The notes: a model not told the origin generated them from the letters alone. A stretch of 64,000 bases of DNA from JANWXD01 sp035575135 (GCA_035575135.1 DATLYE010000050.1:1-64000); one strand, 5' to 3'; shown: positions 6,633 through 16,097, counted from the first letter of the stretch. Numbers and translations are program-made.

Positions 6633-7634
6633 ATGAAACTCTGGCTGCTGATGGCGCTGGTTCCGGCCGCCGCCGGAGCCGCAGAAACGCATCACGTGGT
6701 GGCGCAGGTCTACTACCACACCTTTTCGCGCGCCCATCCGGTGCTGCGCAAAATCCGGCCGGGCGATATCGTCGTGACGCGGACGATTGACGCCTTTGGC
6801 ATTGACGAACGCGACGTCCAGCGCGCGGCGCCATCCAATCCGCTCACGGGGCCTTTCTATATCGAAGGCGCCGAGCCGGGAGACGCCCTCTACATCCGGT
6901 TCCGCAAAATTCGGATGAACCGCAGGTGGGGCTGGAGCGCGTACCGCCTGGGACTGTTTGCGCTGACGCCCGACTACGTGGAGTCCATTTACTCGAAACG
7001 CTACAAGCCGGATTTGGTCTACAAAGGCAGAGACGATCTGGTTCCGTGGGATCTCGATCCGGAACGAAATCTGGTGAGGCTCCGGGAGCCGGTGAGCCGT
7101 CGGATCCGCCTGGAATTCCCGGCCAGGCCCATGCTGGGATGTGTGGGGGTGGCGCCCGAAGGGGACTTCGCCCCGACCTCGCGGCCCTCCGGAGCCTACG
7201 GAGGCAACCTGGACTACAACGAAATCACCGAAGGTGCGACGGTCATCCTGCCGGTCTACCATCCCGGCGCGCTGCTGTTTCTCGGCGACGGTCACGCCCT
7301 GCAGGCCGATGGGGAGCCCTCCGGGACAGGCGTCGAGACCTCCATGGACGTCGAGTTCACGACCGAAGTGCGCAAGAGAGCGCATCTCGCCGGGCCGCGA
7401 GTGGAGACCGCCGAGGAGATCATCAGCATCGGCAGCCAGCCCGAGTTCGCCAGTTCACTCGACCGCGCCCTCCAGATCGCCACCACGGACATGGTGCAGT
7501 GGCTGGTTTCCGACTACCGCCTGGAACCCTGGGCGGCGCACCTGTTGATCGCATACCAGGGCCGCTATCAGGTCATCACCGCGGCAGGCTCCATGGCGCT
7601 GAAGATACCGAAACGCCACCTTCCCAAGGACTGA
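6633..7634 (+). CDS. acetamidase/formamidase family protein, secreted
   Basis: 333 residues with a signal peptide (MKLWLLMALVPAAAGAAE) and the FmdA/AmdA fold: PVLRKIRPGDIVVTRTIDAFG, NPLTGPFYIEGAEPGD, MLGCVGVAPEG, GGNLDYNEITEGATVILPV, GALLFLGDGHALQADGEPSG. The family hydrolyses short aliphatic amides to ammonia and the acid; GDGHA and GNxD are metal-site regions of the fold. The export signal is unusual for classical cytoplasmic formamidases and suggests a periplasmic substrate. AGGAGG lies seven bases before the ATG. Confidence 0.88.
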   Translation: MKLWLLMALVPAAAGAAETHHVVAQVYYHTFSRAHPVLRKIRPGDIVVTRTIDAFGIDERDVQRAAPSNPLTGPFYIEGAEPGDALYIRFRKIRMNRRWGWSAYRLGLFALTPDYVESIYSKRYKPDLVYKGRDDLVPWDLDPERNLVRLREPVSRRIRLEFPARPMLGCVGVAPEGDFAPTSRPSGAYGGNLDYNEITEGATVILPVYHPGALLFLGDGHALQADGEPSGTGVETSMDVEFTTEVRKRAHLAGPRVETAEEIISIGSQPEFASSLDRALQIATTDMVQWLVSDYRLEPWAAHLLIAYQGRYQVITAAGSMALKIPKRHLPKD

Positions 7635-7682
7635 GAAGTGGTCATTTCGCAAAGCGGAGACGCGGCAGTCGGATCCCGGTGC

Positions 7683-7868
7683 CTACCGCAGGATGCGGGC
7701 CGGCAGTAAAAACAGAGCGCGGATCAGCTCGAAGACGCCGGTCACCACGATCCCGAGCAGCCGGAAGGGCAGCAGCAGGATCCAGATAAGGGGATAAAGC
7801 AGCAGCGCCGCGATGGCCACGGGCCAGCACAGCACCAGCAGGATGCAAAATAGCAGGAATTTCACCAT
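7683..7868 (-). CDS. small hydrophobic membrane protein of unknown function
   Basis: 61 residues, almost entirely hydrophobic (MVKFLLFCILLVLCWPVAI, then LLYPLIWILLLPFRLLGIV), ending in RILR. It could form two or three short membrane helices. No family was recognised. It sits alone between a plus-strand amidase and the large minus-strand membrane gene. The composition makes a chance reading frame unlikely but not excluded. Confidence 0.55.
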   Translation of the reverse strand: MVKFLLFCILLVLCWPVAIAALLLYPLIWILLLPFRLLGIVVTGVFELIRALFLLPARILR

Positions 7869-7962
7869 CCACGCACCCGCTTAGGAAGTACGCACGGAGC
7901 CGCGAAACGTTCCTGTTTTTTCACCGCAGGCCCCGGGCGGCGACAGGCCCTAATTCGCGGTT

Positions 7963-7978
7963 CACCGCACCTGCGGTG
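7963..7978 (-). terminator. hairpin after the large membrane-protein gene
   Basis: CACCGCA and TGCGGTG form a perfect inverted repeat separated by two bases (effectively a six-pair stem with a four-base loop), a few bases beyond the stop codon at 7987. No T-run follows on the minus strand, so a terminator function is only suggested. Confidence 0.35.
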
Positions 7979-7986
7979 TCCAGGCG

Positions 7987-9978
7987 TCAATCACGACGGC
8001 GCCGGCGGCCCGGCACGGACGTCAAACAGGCCGCCAGACCCGTGAGCCAAGCCGCCCATGTCACCGCGCGAGCCAGCCGCATCGCGCGCCCCCCGTCGTA
8101 GATGAGCTCGACACGGCACGCTCCCGAACAGTTCGGTTCCACGACGATCTGCCCGAGGGGATCGCCATAGAGGCGTACAGGGCGGCCGCCGGCGATGGCA
8201 CGCCAGCCGGGATGGTAACTGATCTGAACCGACAGCACCCGGTCCGGGGTGAGCTCGGCTGCAATCACAGCCGCGTGGCGGCTGGTCCATGCAAATTGCG
8301 CCTCCGCTCGCAGGGGATCATCCAGAGCGAAGACGTAGGCGCGTACGGGTTCCACGTCCAGGCCGTGGAGCGGCGCACGCGGCGGCAGATCGGCCCGGCG
8401 CATCGCGTGCGCCAGGGATTTCCGCGGCCGCCCCAGATCGTAAACGGTCACGCCGTCCAGACGCGCCGCCTCTCTTAGCAACCCTTCGAATTTCCGCGGA
8501 TTCCGGAAGGGTTTGTAAATCTCGCGGCTGTCCGGCCCGCTCACTGCCACCAGGTCTACGCCGTAGGCCTTCAGCCACAGCACGGCAACTTCACCTTCGC
8601 GCGGGCCGGCGCCGTCGCCCGAAAGAATCTGGTAGCGCACATGAGGCGCCAGCGGATTGACGGCCCCTTGATCGAAGCCGCCTGCCAGTTGCGGCGTGTC
8701 CGTGAAGGCGTTGAGGAAAAAGCCGATGGAACCCGGAGCCATCACGCGGCGCCCGGCGGCGTTGCGTTCCAGCCACTGTGCCGCACGGTACTCGATCGTC
8801 TGCTCGATCGCCACGGGACGGATCATCCGCCGGGCATGGCGCTCATACCGGACGAAAGCGTACACGCATGCGACGGTCGCGGCGCAGACCACCGCGATAC
8901 GTCCGGAGCGGGGCAGCCGGGACCAGAAGGTTGCCAAAACGAGAGCAACCAAGAGCGCCAGCGCCATCTCCATCTCGAGGTGATAGCGCTCGGGCTGCGG
9001 AACAGCCCGCAGGCCGGTCCAGTATGCCGCCAGCGGCACCGCGCAGGCGGGCAGTGCGAACAGCAACGCGAAGACGGCCGCCTCCGAACAGTGCCGGCGG
9101 CGACACCACCACCGAAGAAGCAACACAGCCGCCACCAAGCAGGCCCCAAACAGCCAGCGGTTCGCCGAAAGCTCGCCGCTCAGCCACCGCTCCCCGCCGC
9201 GGATGGTGCGGATTGTGGACGGAGGAATCCAGGAGCACGCCAGTAGGTAGGCCCAGACCGCCACGCCGGAAGCGAAGGCCCACCGCCGCCAGGAGCCGTC
9301 CGCTTGCGCGAGCAACCACGCAGACGCGCCCGCCGCCAGCGCCGCCGCTCCCAGCCAGTTCGTCAGAGCAACAGCGGCCAGTCCGGTAGCTGCCGCAAAC
9401 CCGCGCGCCGCGCCTGGCCGCCGCAGCGCGGACATCAGCAACAGCAAGGCGGCGGGAATCAGGGCCATCGCAACCAGGTGCGGCCCCTCGCCGTACTGAA
9501 CCAGGGCCTGCAAGCGCCGCGCGTGCCACACGCTTCCCGCGTCCTGGCGCACCGCCGCCGCCAGCCAGCAGGAGGGCGAAAACAGCGAGTACATCAGTCC
9601 CGCCGCCAGCGCCGGCCACAGCGAGCGATACAGCACCAGCGCCAGCCAGAACAGCGTCACCGGGCCGGCGGCGTAAAACAGGGCCGCCAGAATGTGGTAG
9701 GCCCGTGCAGGCGGCAGTTCGGTTAGAGCGGACAGTCCGCCTGCCACGAGCGGAACCAGGGGCGGATACGCGTTCTGGAACGGAATCCCGCCGTACCACA
9801 ACGGAAACCAGCTCAGGTCACCCCAGTTGCGCGCCACCCAGCGCGCCAGGGCGATGTGCGTCCCTTCGATGGAACCCATCTGATCCAGCCACTCGATCCA
9901 CAGCAGATTCCGGACGATCCACACGTTGAGGAAAAACAGAAACACTGAGGCGGCCAGCGGGCGGATCTTCGGTGACAA
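7987..9978 (-). CDS. large polytopic membrane protein, glycosyltransferase/PMT-like
   Basis: About 663 residues with roughly 10-12 transmembrane helices in the first 430 residues and a C-terminal soluble part (about 440-630) before a last hydrophobic segment. The early motif GTHIALARWVARNWGDLSWF and FQNAYPPLVPLVAGG resembles the first loop of integral-membrane (6-pyruvoyl-tetrahydropterin-synthase-related) and PMT/ArnT-like proteins, suggesting a role in transfer of lipid-linked sugars; catalytic acids were not pinned down. The start is uncertain: TTG at 9978 or GTG at 9945. A TATAAT on the minus strand at 9990-9985 lies only a few bases upstream, favouring a short or leaderless 5' end and perhaps the GTG. 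Divergent from glpD. Confidence 0.65.
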   Translation of the reverse strand: MSPKIRPLAASVFLFFLNVWIVRNLLWIEWLDQMGSIEGTHIALARWVARNWGDLSWFPLWYGGIPFQNAYPPLVPLVAGGLSALTELPPARAYHILAALFYAAGPVTLFWLALVLYRSLWPALAAGLMYSLFSPSCWLAAAVRQDAGSVWHARRLQALVQYGEGPHLVAMALIPAALLLLMSALRRPGAARGFAAATGLAAVALTNWLGAAALAAGASAWLLAQADGSWRRWAFASGVAVWAYLLACSWIPPSTIRTIRGGERWLSGELSANRWLFGACLVAAVLLLRWWCRRRHCSEAAVFALLFALPACAVPLAAYWTGLRAVPQPERYHLEMEMALALLVALVLATFWSRLPRSGRIAVVCAATVACVYAFVRYERHARRMIRPVAIEQTIEYRAAQWLERNAAGRRVMAPGSIGFFLNAFTDTPQLAGGFDQGAVNPLAPHVRYQILSGDGAGPREGEVAVLWLKAYGVDLVAVSGPDSREIYKPFRNPRKFEGLLREAARLDGVTVYDLGRPRKSLAHAMRRADLPPRAPLHGLDVEPVRAYVFALDDPLRAEAQFAWTSRHAAVIAAELTPDRVLSVQISYHPGWRAIAGGRPVRLYGDPLGQIVVEPNCSGACRVELIYDGGRAMRLARAVTWAAWLTGLAACLTSVPGRRRRRD

Positions 9979-10005
9979 CGCCCGATTATAGTCCCGGCCG
10001 CCGTC

Positions 10006-10011
10006 TACACT
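10006..10011 (+). promoter_or_regulatory. TACACT -10-like box before glpD
   Basis: TACACT ends seven bases before the glpD ATG at 10019 with no ribosome-binding site between, the same geometry as other likely leaderless genes in this window. It lies opposite the TATAAT (9985-9990) of the divergent membrane gene, so the two promoters overlap in one short region. Confidence 0.45.
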
Positions 10012-10018
10012 GGAAGCG

Positions 10019-11467
10019 ATGGGACCCGAGGACCGGCGGCGGAACATCGAGCGGCTGAATAAGGAAACGTTCGATGTGCTCATCCTCGGCGGCGGTATCA
10101 ACGGCGCGGGCGTGACCCGCGACCTCATGCTGCGCGCCGCCGCCAAGGGCGTTTCATTGACCGTCGGACTCCTCGAGCAGCGCCATTTCGCCTCGGGAAC
10201 CAGCAGCAAGAACTCGCAGCTGATTCACGGCGGCTTGCGGTACCTCAAGTACCTGAAGTTCGGCTTGGTGCGCGAGAGCCTGCGCGAGCGGCAGCGGCTG
10301 TTGCGCATGGCGCCCCATCTGGTGGAGCCGCTGCCGTTCTTGCTGCCGATGTACGGCTGGCGCCGGCGGCTGTTCTACGAAGCGGGCCTGCGCCTTTACG
10401 ACGCGCTGGCAGGGGCCGCGCAGATAGGTGAGCGCCGCAGCCTGTCCCCCGACGACGTAGGCGCCCTCGAGCCGGAACTCGTGCGCGACGGCCTCGCCGG
10501 AGGCGCGATCTTTTACGACTGCCGCGTACGTGCGGCGCGCTTTGTGCTGGAGAACGTTCTGGACGCGGCCCGGCGCGGCGCCGCGGTCGCCAATTACGTG
10601 CGGGCCGGAGATTTCGGTCGCGAAGGCCGTCTCTGGCGCGTGGCAGTCACTGAGATGCTCACCGGCGAACGGTTCGAGGTGCGGGCGCGCCTCATTGTGG
10701 ACGCGCGGGGCCCCTGGTCCGGTGAAGGCGTGCGCCTGGTGCGCGGGTCGCATCTGGTGTTCCCCAGGATCACGTCCGGCCAGCACGCCATTGCGCACTT
10801 CGACGAGCAGGGCCGGATCCTCTTCTTCATCCCCTGGGGCGCTCGGAGCGAACTCACGCTGGTCGGCACCACGGATGTAGAGCATACGAGCGGACCGGAG
10901 GAGGTACACATCTCGGCCCAGGAGTGGGAGTACCTGACGGGCGCCGTGCGGCGCCTCTTCCCGCGCGCGGCTGGCCTGGCACCCGTCTCCGCCTACAGTT
11001 CTCTGCGGCCTCTGGTCGCGCGCGGTCGCGGCTCCCCGACGGCGGCCAGTCGCGAGCACCGCATCTGGGCGTCGCCGGAGGACCTCATCCACATCGCAGG
11101 CGGCAAGTACACCACTTACCGGCTGATGAGCGAGCAGGCGGCCGATCTGGCCTGCCGCCGCGTGGCGCCCACCCTGGCTGGCGTGCACGTTACCGAGAGT
11201 GCGCCGTTCCCTCCGCCCCTTGCGCCGCCCATCGAGGAGCTCCCGCTCGAACAGCAGGTCGCGCGCGCCGTCGAGTGCGAGATGGCCCAGCGGCTCGTGG
11301 ATCTGCTCTTCGTTTCCACCTACGCCGGTTATGAACGCCGCTGGGACCGCGCTTCCCTCGAGCCCTGGGCCGCGGCCATGGGCAGGCGGCTGGACTGGGA
11401 CGCACGGCGGGTGGAGGAAGAGATCGCTCTGGTGCTGCGCGTGGCGAACATGGGTCTGCGGCCGTGA
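10019..11467 (+). CDS. glpD: glycerol-3-phosphate dehydrogenase (FAD-dependent)
   Basis: 482 residues. N-terminal FAD-binding motif ILGGGINGAGVTRDL (residues ~22-36), SSKNSQLIHGGLRYL typical of GlpD, GRILFFIPWGARSELTLVGTTD and IAGGKYTTYRLMSEQAAD near the end. It oxidises sn-glycerol 3-phosphate to dihydroxyacetone phosphate and feeds electrons to the quinone pool at the inner face of the membrane. The protein is slightly shorter than E. coli GlpD (about 500). Its TGA overlaps the GTG start of the next gene, so the two are coupled. Confidence 0.93.
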   Translation: MGPEDRRRNIERLNKETFDVLILGGGINGAGVTRDLMLRAAAKGVSLTVGLLEQRHFASGTSSKNSQLIHGGLRYLKYLKFGLVRESLRERQRLLRMAPHLVEPLPFLLPMYGWRRRLFYEAGLRLYDALAGAAQIGERRSLSPDDVGALEPELVRDGLAGGAIFYDCRVRAARFVLENVLDAARRGAAVANYVRAGDFGREGRLWRVAVTEMLTGERFEVRARLIVDARGPWSGEGVRLVRGSHLVFPRITSGQHAIAHFDEQGRILFFIPWGARSELTLVGTTDVEHTSGPEEVHISAQEWEYLTGAVRRLFPRAAGLAPVSAYSSLRPLVARGRGSPTAASREHRIWASPEDLIHIAGGKYTTYRLMSEQAADLACRRVAPTLAGVHVTESAPFPPPLAPPIEELPLEQQVARAVECEMAQRLVDLLFVSTYAGYERRWDRASLEPWAAAMGRRLDWDARRVEEEIALVLRVANMGLRP

Positions 11468-12333
11468 AGCCGCGCGAGTTGATCCGGCTGCTGCGCGCCT
11501 GCGTAACGCGCGCCTGGGATCATAACGCCTTCGGTGTCGCCAAGGGCGCCACCTACTCGGCCCTGCTGGCGTTTTTTCCTCTCCTCACAGCGACGGCGGC
11601 GCTGCTGGTCCAGATTCGCGCCGAGCCGGTCACGCGCGTGCTGTCGCGGGCCCTTTCCCGCGTGCTGCCGCCCGGAACCGAACAGCTCGCTCTGGACTAT
11701 TTCCGCCTGCACGGCCAGCGGCCGAACGAACTATTGGTCGTCGCCTCGGTGGTCTCGGTCTGGGCCGCGTCCCGCGTGATGACCAGTCTGATGGAAGGAT
11801 TCAACGCCGCCTATGGCGTCGCCGTCGAGCGCCCGTTTCTGCGGCAGCAAGCGATGGCGATTTTACTCGTCTTTGCGGCCATTGTCCCGGCGTTGCTGGC
11901 TTCGGTCGTAATTCTCCTCGGCGCCCGCACCGAGCAGATGCTAATCGGATGGCTCGGGCTCGTGCCCGCGGGCCAGATGCTCGAGGACTGGGTGGCGTGG
12001 GCAGGCACGGCCTCTCGTTACGGAATTGCTTTCGGGACGACCGTACTGGTCACCGCCCTCCTGTACAAGCTCGGCCCGAATCGCCCGCAGCGGTGGCGCT
12101 GGGTGTGGCCGGGAGCGTTGCTGGCGACGCTGCTGTGGCTGGCCGCCACAATGGTTTTTTCCTGGTACGTGCGCAACATCGCGGATTACAACATCCTCTA
12201 CGGCTCCATCGGCGCCGTCATCGCCCTGATGATCTGGATGTACGTGCTGGCTGTAGTGGCGCTTCTCGGCTGTGAGTTCAATGCCGAATATGAGCGCCTC
12301 GTCCGGGAGGGGCGCCGGCCGCCGCGGCGATGA
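11464..12333 (+). CDS. YihY/virulence factor BrkB family membrane protein
   Basis: 289 residues, about six transmembrane helices. The family marks AKGATYSALLAFFPLLTATAA near the N-terminus and LPPGTEQLALDYF, YKLGPNRPQRWRWVWPGALL, NIADYNILYGSIGAVIALM are visible. Function of the family is not settled (once misannotated as RNase BN). GTG start inside the glpD stop codon (GTGA overlap). A paralogue lies at 23331-24299. Confidence 0.88.
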   Translation: MKPRELIRLLRACVTRAWDHNAFGVAKGATYSALLAFFPLLTATAALLVQIRAEPVTRVLSRALSRVLPPGTEQLALDYFRLHGQRPNELLVVASVVSVWAASRVMTSLMEGFNAAYGVAVERPFLRQQAMAILLVFAAIVPALLASVVILLGARTEQMLIGWLGLVPAGQMLEDWVAWAGTASRYGIAFGTTVLVTALLYKLGPNRPQRWRWVWPGALLATLLWLAATMVFSWYVRNIADYNILYGSIGAVIALMIWMYVLAVVALLGCEFNAEYERLVREGRRPPRR

Positions 12334-12412
12334 TCGCCGGTGCCTGATTCCGCCCTCTCCAGGATCTTGCCGCCTGCGAGTTTTCGCCCGGACCCGGCAC
12401 TAATGTATTGAG

Positions 12413-14065
12413 GTGCTATTTGGCCTGCTGGCGCGGGTGGACGGGATTATCGCGGAGCTGCTGCTGCCGCTGGCGATCTTCCTGATCCTGAGCGGGCTGG
12501 ACGATCTGTTCCTGGATCTCGCTTTGGTGGCGCACCGCCGCCGGCAGAGCGGAGTGCGTCCGGCCGATACCGGCGATCTACCCGAGAAGCGCATCGCCGT
12601 CTTCATTCCGCTGTGGCGGGAGCACGAGGTGATCGAGGGGATGCTCGCGCACAACCTGGCGGCCGTCCGCTACGCGAATTACGAGGTGTTCCTGGGCGTT
12701 TACCCGAACGATGAGTCCACGGTTGCGGCGGCGCGGCGCGCCGCGCAGCGCCATCCCAACGTCCACCTCGCCATGTGCCCTCATGACGGGCCGACCTCGA
12801 AGGCCGATTGCCTGAACTGGATCTATCAGCACATGCTGCTCCACGAGGAGCAGACCGGAACGCGCTTCGATGTTGTGGTGACGCACGACGCCGAAGACAT
12901 CCTGCATCCGGAATCGCTCCGCCGGATCAACCGCTACGCCGATGCCTACGACATGGTCCAGATTCCCGTGCTGCCGCTTCCCACGCCCCTGTACAAGCTC
13001 ACCCACGGCGTCTACTGCGACGAATTCGCCGAGTACCAGACCAAGGACGTACCTCTGCGCAAACGCTTAGGCGGATTCCTGCCCTCCAACGGCGTGGGAA
13101 CCGGCTACACGCGCCGCGCCCTCCAGGCGCTGGCGGAATCCTCCGCCAACCGCGTCTTCGAGCCCGAGTGTCTGACCGAAGATTATGAGAACGGCTACCG
13201 GCTTCACCGCCTCGGCATCGGGCAGGTCTTCACCCCGTGGGAGTTTTCCGGCGGCAGGCCGGTGGCCACCCGGGAGTATTTTCCGCAGAAGTTCCGGCAG
13301 GCCGTCCGCCAGCGCACGCGGTGGGTGCTCGGGATTGCGCTGCAAAGCTGGGAGCGCCACGGCTGGGGATCGCGGCTCGGGGAGCGCTACTGGTTCTGGC
13401 GGGACCGCAAGGGCCTCATCGGCAACCCGGTGAGCCTGCTCAGCAACTGGATCTTCCTCTACGGAGCGGCGACGTGGTTGGCCAGCCGGCTCCGCGACAC
13501 GGTCTGGGGGCTGGCGGCGGCGCTCGACCACGCCCTCGCCCCCTGGCTTGCGGCGGCCGTGCTCCTGCTTACCGCGGTGCGCACCGGCGTGCGCATGGGC
13601 TGCGTAGCCCGCTTCTACGGATGGCGCTTCGCGCTCGGCGTGCCCGTGCGCATCGTTTGGGCTAACTGGCTGAATACGCTCGCCACGATCGCCGCCGTGT
13701 GGAGGTATGCTGCGGCCCGGCTGGCCAAGCGGCCGCTCGTGTGGGTCAAGACCGAACACCGCTATCCCACGCAGGAAGCACTGGTCCAGATGCAGCTGAT
13801 TAGCCCCGAGGAACTGGAGAGGCTGATCGAGCGCGTCGAGCCGCACGCCGTCCGCCGCGAGGTCGCGCGCGCATTCCCGGCCCGGGTGGTCCGCGAGTGG
13901 CGGGTTCTGCCCTTCCGGGTGGAGGAAGGCGCACTGTTTGTGGCGGCCCCCGAGACGCCGCCGCCGGCCGTGCGCCGCGAGCTTGCCCGCTTTACCCGGC
14001 TGGAAATCCGCTTCCATCTCGTCACCAACGAGAACTACGAAGAACTGGTGCGGCTGCTGCTTTAG
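12413..14065 (+). CDS. NfrB-like family 2 glycosyltransferase with C-terminal MshEN/GspE-N-like domain
   Basis: 550 residues. N-terminal membrane segment, then a GT2-like catalytic domain (about 55-330) with IAVFIPLWREHEVIEGML, HDAEDILHPESL (metal/nucleotide acidic motif), ECLTEDYENGYRLH and the QRTRWVLG (QxxRW) motif near 300, followed by several membrane helices. The last about 110 residues (PTQEALVQMQLISPEELERL ... LVTNENYEELVRLLL) look like the MshEN/GspE N-terminal domain, which binds cyclic di-GMP in some ATPases. The same architecture occurs in NfrB, the phage N4 adsorption/exopolysaccharide protein. GTG start. Role inferred: processive envelope or extracellular polysaccharide synthesis. 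Confidence 0.85.
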   Translation: MLFGLLARVDGIIAELLLPLAIFLILSGLDDLFLDLALVAHRRRQSGVRPADTGDLPEKRIAVFIPLWREHEVIEGMLAHNLAAVRYANYEVFLGVYPNDESTVAAARRAAQRHPNVHLAMCPHDGPTSKADCLNWIYQHMLLHEEQTGTRFDVVVTHDAEDILHPESLRRINRYADAYDMVQIPVLPLPTPLYKLTHGVYCDEFAEYQTKDVPLRKRLGGFLPSNGVGTGYTRRALQALAESSANRVFEPECLTEDYENGYRLHRLGIGQVFTPWEFSGGRPVATREYFPQKFRQAVRQRTRWVLGIALQSWERHGWGSRLGERYWFWRDRKGLIGNPVSLLSNWIFLYGAATWLASRLRDTVWGLAAALDHALAPWLAAAVLLLTAVRTGVRMGCVARFYGWRFALGVPVRIVWANWLNTLATIAAVWRYAAARLAKRPLVWVKTEHRYPTQEALVQMQLISPEELERLIERVEPHAVRREVARAFPARVVREWRVLPFRVEEGALFVAAPETPPPAVRRELARFTRLEIRFHLVTNENYEELVRLLL

Positions 14066-14113
14066 CTGCCGCCCGTTCGCCTGGCCGGCACGCTACAATT
14101 GGCTTCGATTCGC

Positions 14114-14812
14114 ATGCTGCTGCGCCATCTCAGAGAAGAAGTCCTCCAGGCGAACCTGGAGCTGATTCGCCGCGGACTGGTGATCTATACCTTCGGCAAC
14201 GCCAGCGGCATTGACCGCGACCTCGGCCTGGTGGTGATCAAACCGAGCGGCGTGCCGTTCGACGAACTGGTTCCGGAAAACCTGGTGGTCACCGATCTGG
14301 AGGGCCGCGTGCTGGAAGGCGATCTGCGTCCCTCCTCGGACCTGCCAACGCACCTGGCGCTGTACCGGGCTTTCCCTTCGATCGGCGGCGTCGTTCACAC
14401 TCACTCGCGCTACGCGACGGCCTGGGCCCAGGCGCACCGGGAGATCCCGTGCCTCGGCACCACGCACGCTGACTATTTCCACGGCGCCGTGCCCGTGACG
14501 GAACCGCTCAGCCGGGAGGAGATCGAGAAGGATTACGAGCGCCACACCGGAGAGGTGATCGTACGGCGCTTTCGTGACATGGACCCGCTCGAGATGCCCG
14601 CGGTGCTGGTGGCCGGCCACGGTCCGTTCTGCTGGGGCAGATCGGCTGCCGAGGCAGCCGAGCACGCGGTCCTGCTCGAAGAGGTCGCCGCGCTCGCCTA
14701 TTTCACCGCCGTACTGAACCCGGCCGCCGGGCCGCTGGCCCCGGCTTTGTTGGACAAGCACTTCTACCGGAAACACGGCGCCGGGGCGTACTACGGCCAG
14801 AAAAGCAAATGA
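14114..14812 (+). CDS. araD: L-ribulose-5-phosphate 4-epimerase (class II aldolase family)
   Basis: About 232 residues, close to E. coli AraD in length and sequence order: LREEVLQANLELIRRGLV, TFGNASGIDRD, VIKPSGVPFDEL, PSSDLPTHLALYRAFPSIGG, VVHTHSRYATAWAQA, GTTHADYFHGAVPVT, LVAGHGPFCWG, LLDKHFYRKHGAGAYYGQ. The His residues of HTHS and GHGPF are the zinc ligands. It interconverts L-ribulose 5-phosphate and D-xylulose 5-phosphate in L-arabinose catabolism. The ATG at 14114 fits the family N-terminus; an in-frame TTG at 14099 overlaps a TACAAT -10-like box (14094-14099). It is not next to other ara genes. Confidence 0.92.
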   Translation: MLLRHLREEVLQANLELIRRGLVIYTFGNASGIDRDLGLVVIKPSGVPFDELVPENLVVTDLEGRVLEGDLRPSSDLPTHLALYRAFPSIGGVVHTHSRYATAWAQAHREIPCLGTTHADYFHGAVPVTEPLSREEIEKDYERHTGEVIVRRFRDMDPLEMPAVLVAGHGPFCWGRSAAEAAEHAVLLEEVAALAYFTAVLNPAAGPLAPALLDKHFYRKHGAGAYYGQKSK

Positions 14813-14846
14813 CGCCCGCCCCTGCGGTGCGGGCTGAGCCGGAAGC

Positions 14847-16088
14847 ATGATGCGCGGCGTGGTGCTCGCTGTCGGACTCAGCTGCGGCATGCTGGCCGCA
14901 GACAGCGACGAACTGCACCGCGCAGCGCGGGCCGGAGACGCCGGCCGGGTGCGCGCGCTGCTCGAAGCCGGAGCCGACGTCAACGCCCGCAACGCGTTGG
15001 GCGCGACGCCGCTGCACGATGCGGCCTGGAGCGGGAACACGGGCATTGTCGAGCTGCTCCTCGATCACGGCGCCGAGATCAACGCGCGGCATGCGGAGGC
15101 GGGTTCCACGCCGCTTCACTACGCCGTCCTCACCAATCGCCTGGAGACGGTGCGCCTGTTGGTGGCGCGCGGCGCCGACATCATGGCGCGGCAGCGGGGC
15201 GGCGCCACGCCGCTGCACGTGGCTGCGGGGCGGGGCTATGTGGAGGTCGCACGCATCCTTCTCGAGTACGGCGCCGAGGTGAACGCCAAGGACTACGAGG
15301 GATCCACTCCTCTGGACGAAGCCGCCTGGCGCGGCCAGGCGGAGATCGTCAAGCTCCTGCTCGAGCGCGGCGCCGACGTGCGCGTGCGGAATCGCCAGAC
15401 GGGGGCCACGCCCTTGCACGAAGCGGCCTCTAAGGGACACGCCGAAGTGGCGGCGCTGCTGGTGGCGGCCGGCGCGGATGTGAGGGCCAGAGACAATGCC
15501 GGGGTGACGCCTCTGGAGGAAGCCCTCCGGCGCCGCCACTACCGCGTCGCCGAGGTGCTGCTGGGCCGTGATGCGCCGCTGGAAGGCGCCGCGCTCCAGC
15601 AGCTGCTGGAGCAGGCGGTGCTGCGCGGCGATACGGACCTGGCCCGGCTGCTCCTCGAAAAAGGCGCCGACGTCAACGCGCGCACGGCGCTGGGCTCCAC
15701 ACTGCTGCATGAGGCGGCTCTCAAGGGACACCGTGACCTGGCGCGGCTGCTGATCGAAAAGGGCGCCCAGGTGAATGCACGCAATGCCGGCGGCGCTGCG
15801 CCGCTGCATGATGCGGCTGTCGGCGGCCATGCGGCCGTCATCGCCCTGCTCGTGGACCACGGAGCCGACCTCGAAGCCCGGGATGCGGCCTCCGGAGCCA
15901 CGCCGCTGTTTGTCGCCGCTTCCTGGGGCCGAGCCGAAGCCGTAGCCTTGCTCCTGGCCCGGGGCGCCGACCCGCAAGCCCGGGCCCGAGACGGCCGGAC
16001 TCCCCTCGAAGCCGCCCTCGAAGGGGAACATCAGGACGTGGCGGAAATGTTGCGGTCGGCTAAAGCGCCTCCCTCCAAAGCCCGATAA
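14847..16088 (+). CDS. secreted ankyrin-repeat protein
   Basis: 413 residues: a short signal peptide (MMRGVVLAVGLSCGMLA) followed by about eleven or twelve ankyrin repeats of 33 residues to near the C-terminus. The repeats show the consensus GATPLHDAAWSGNTGIVELL and LLEAGADVNARN. Two repeats in the middle are imperfect. Ankyrin arrays bind proteins; the export signal places it in the periplasm or outside. The starting ATG could be 14847 or 14850. The gene is followed after nine bases by the histidine kinase. Confidence 0.9.
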   Translation: MMRGVVLAVGLSCGMLAADSDELHRAARAGDAGRVRALLEAGADVNARNALGATPLHDAAWSGNTGIVELLLDHGAEINARHAEAGSTPLHYAVLTNRLETVRLLVARGADIMARQRGGATPLHVAAGRGYVEVARILLEYGAEVNAKDYEGSTPLDEAAWRGQAEIVKLLLERGADVRVRNRQTGATPLHEAASKGHAEVAALLVAAGADVRARDNAGVTPLEEALRRRHYRVAEVLLGRDAPLEGAALQQLLEQAVLRGDTDLARLLLEKGADVNARTALGSTLLHEAALKGHRDLARLLIEKGAQVNARNAGGAAPLHDAAVGGHAAVIALLVDHGADLEARDAASGATPLFVAASWGRAEAVALLLARGADPQARARDGRTPLEAALEGEHQDVAEMLRSAKAPPSKAR

Positions 16089-16097
16089 CCACAACGG

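Noticed and set aside
6153..7385. 410-residue minus-strand open frame
   Set aside because: Antisense to the propeller and amidase genes, which have clear families; the translation shows only shadow composition.
14813..14846. GCCCGC/GCGGGC hairpin between araD and the ankyrin gene
   Set aside because: Stem is short with a 9-base loop and no T-tract; such pairs are expected by chance in GC-rich DNA.
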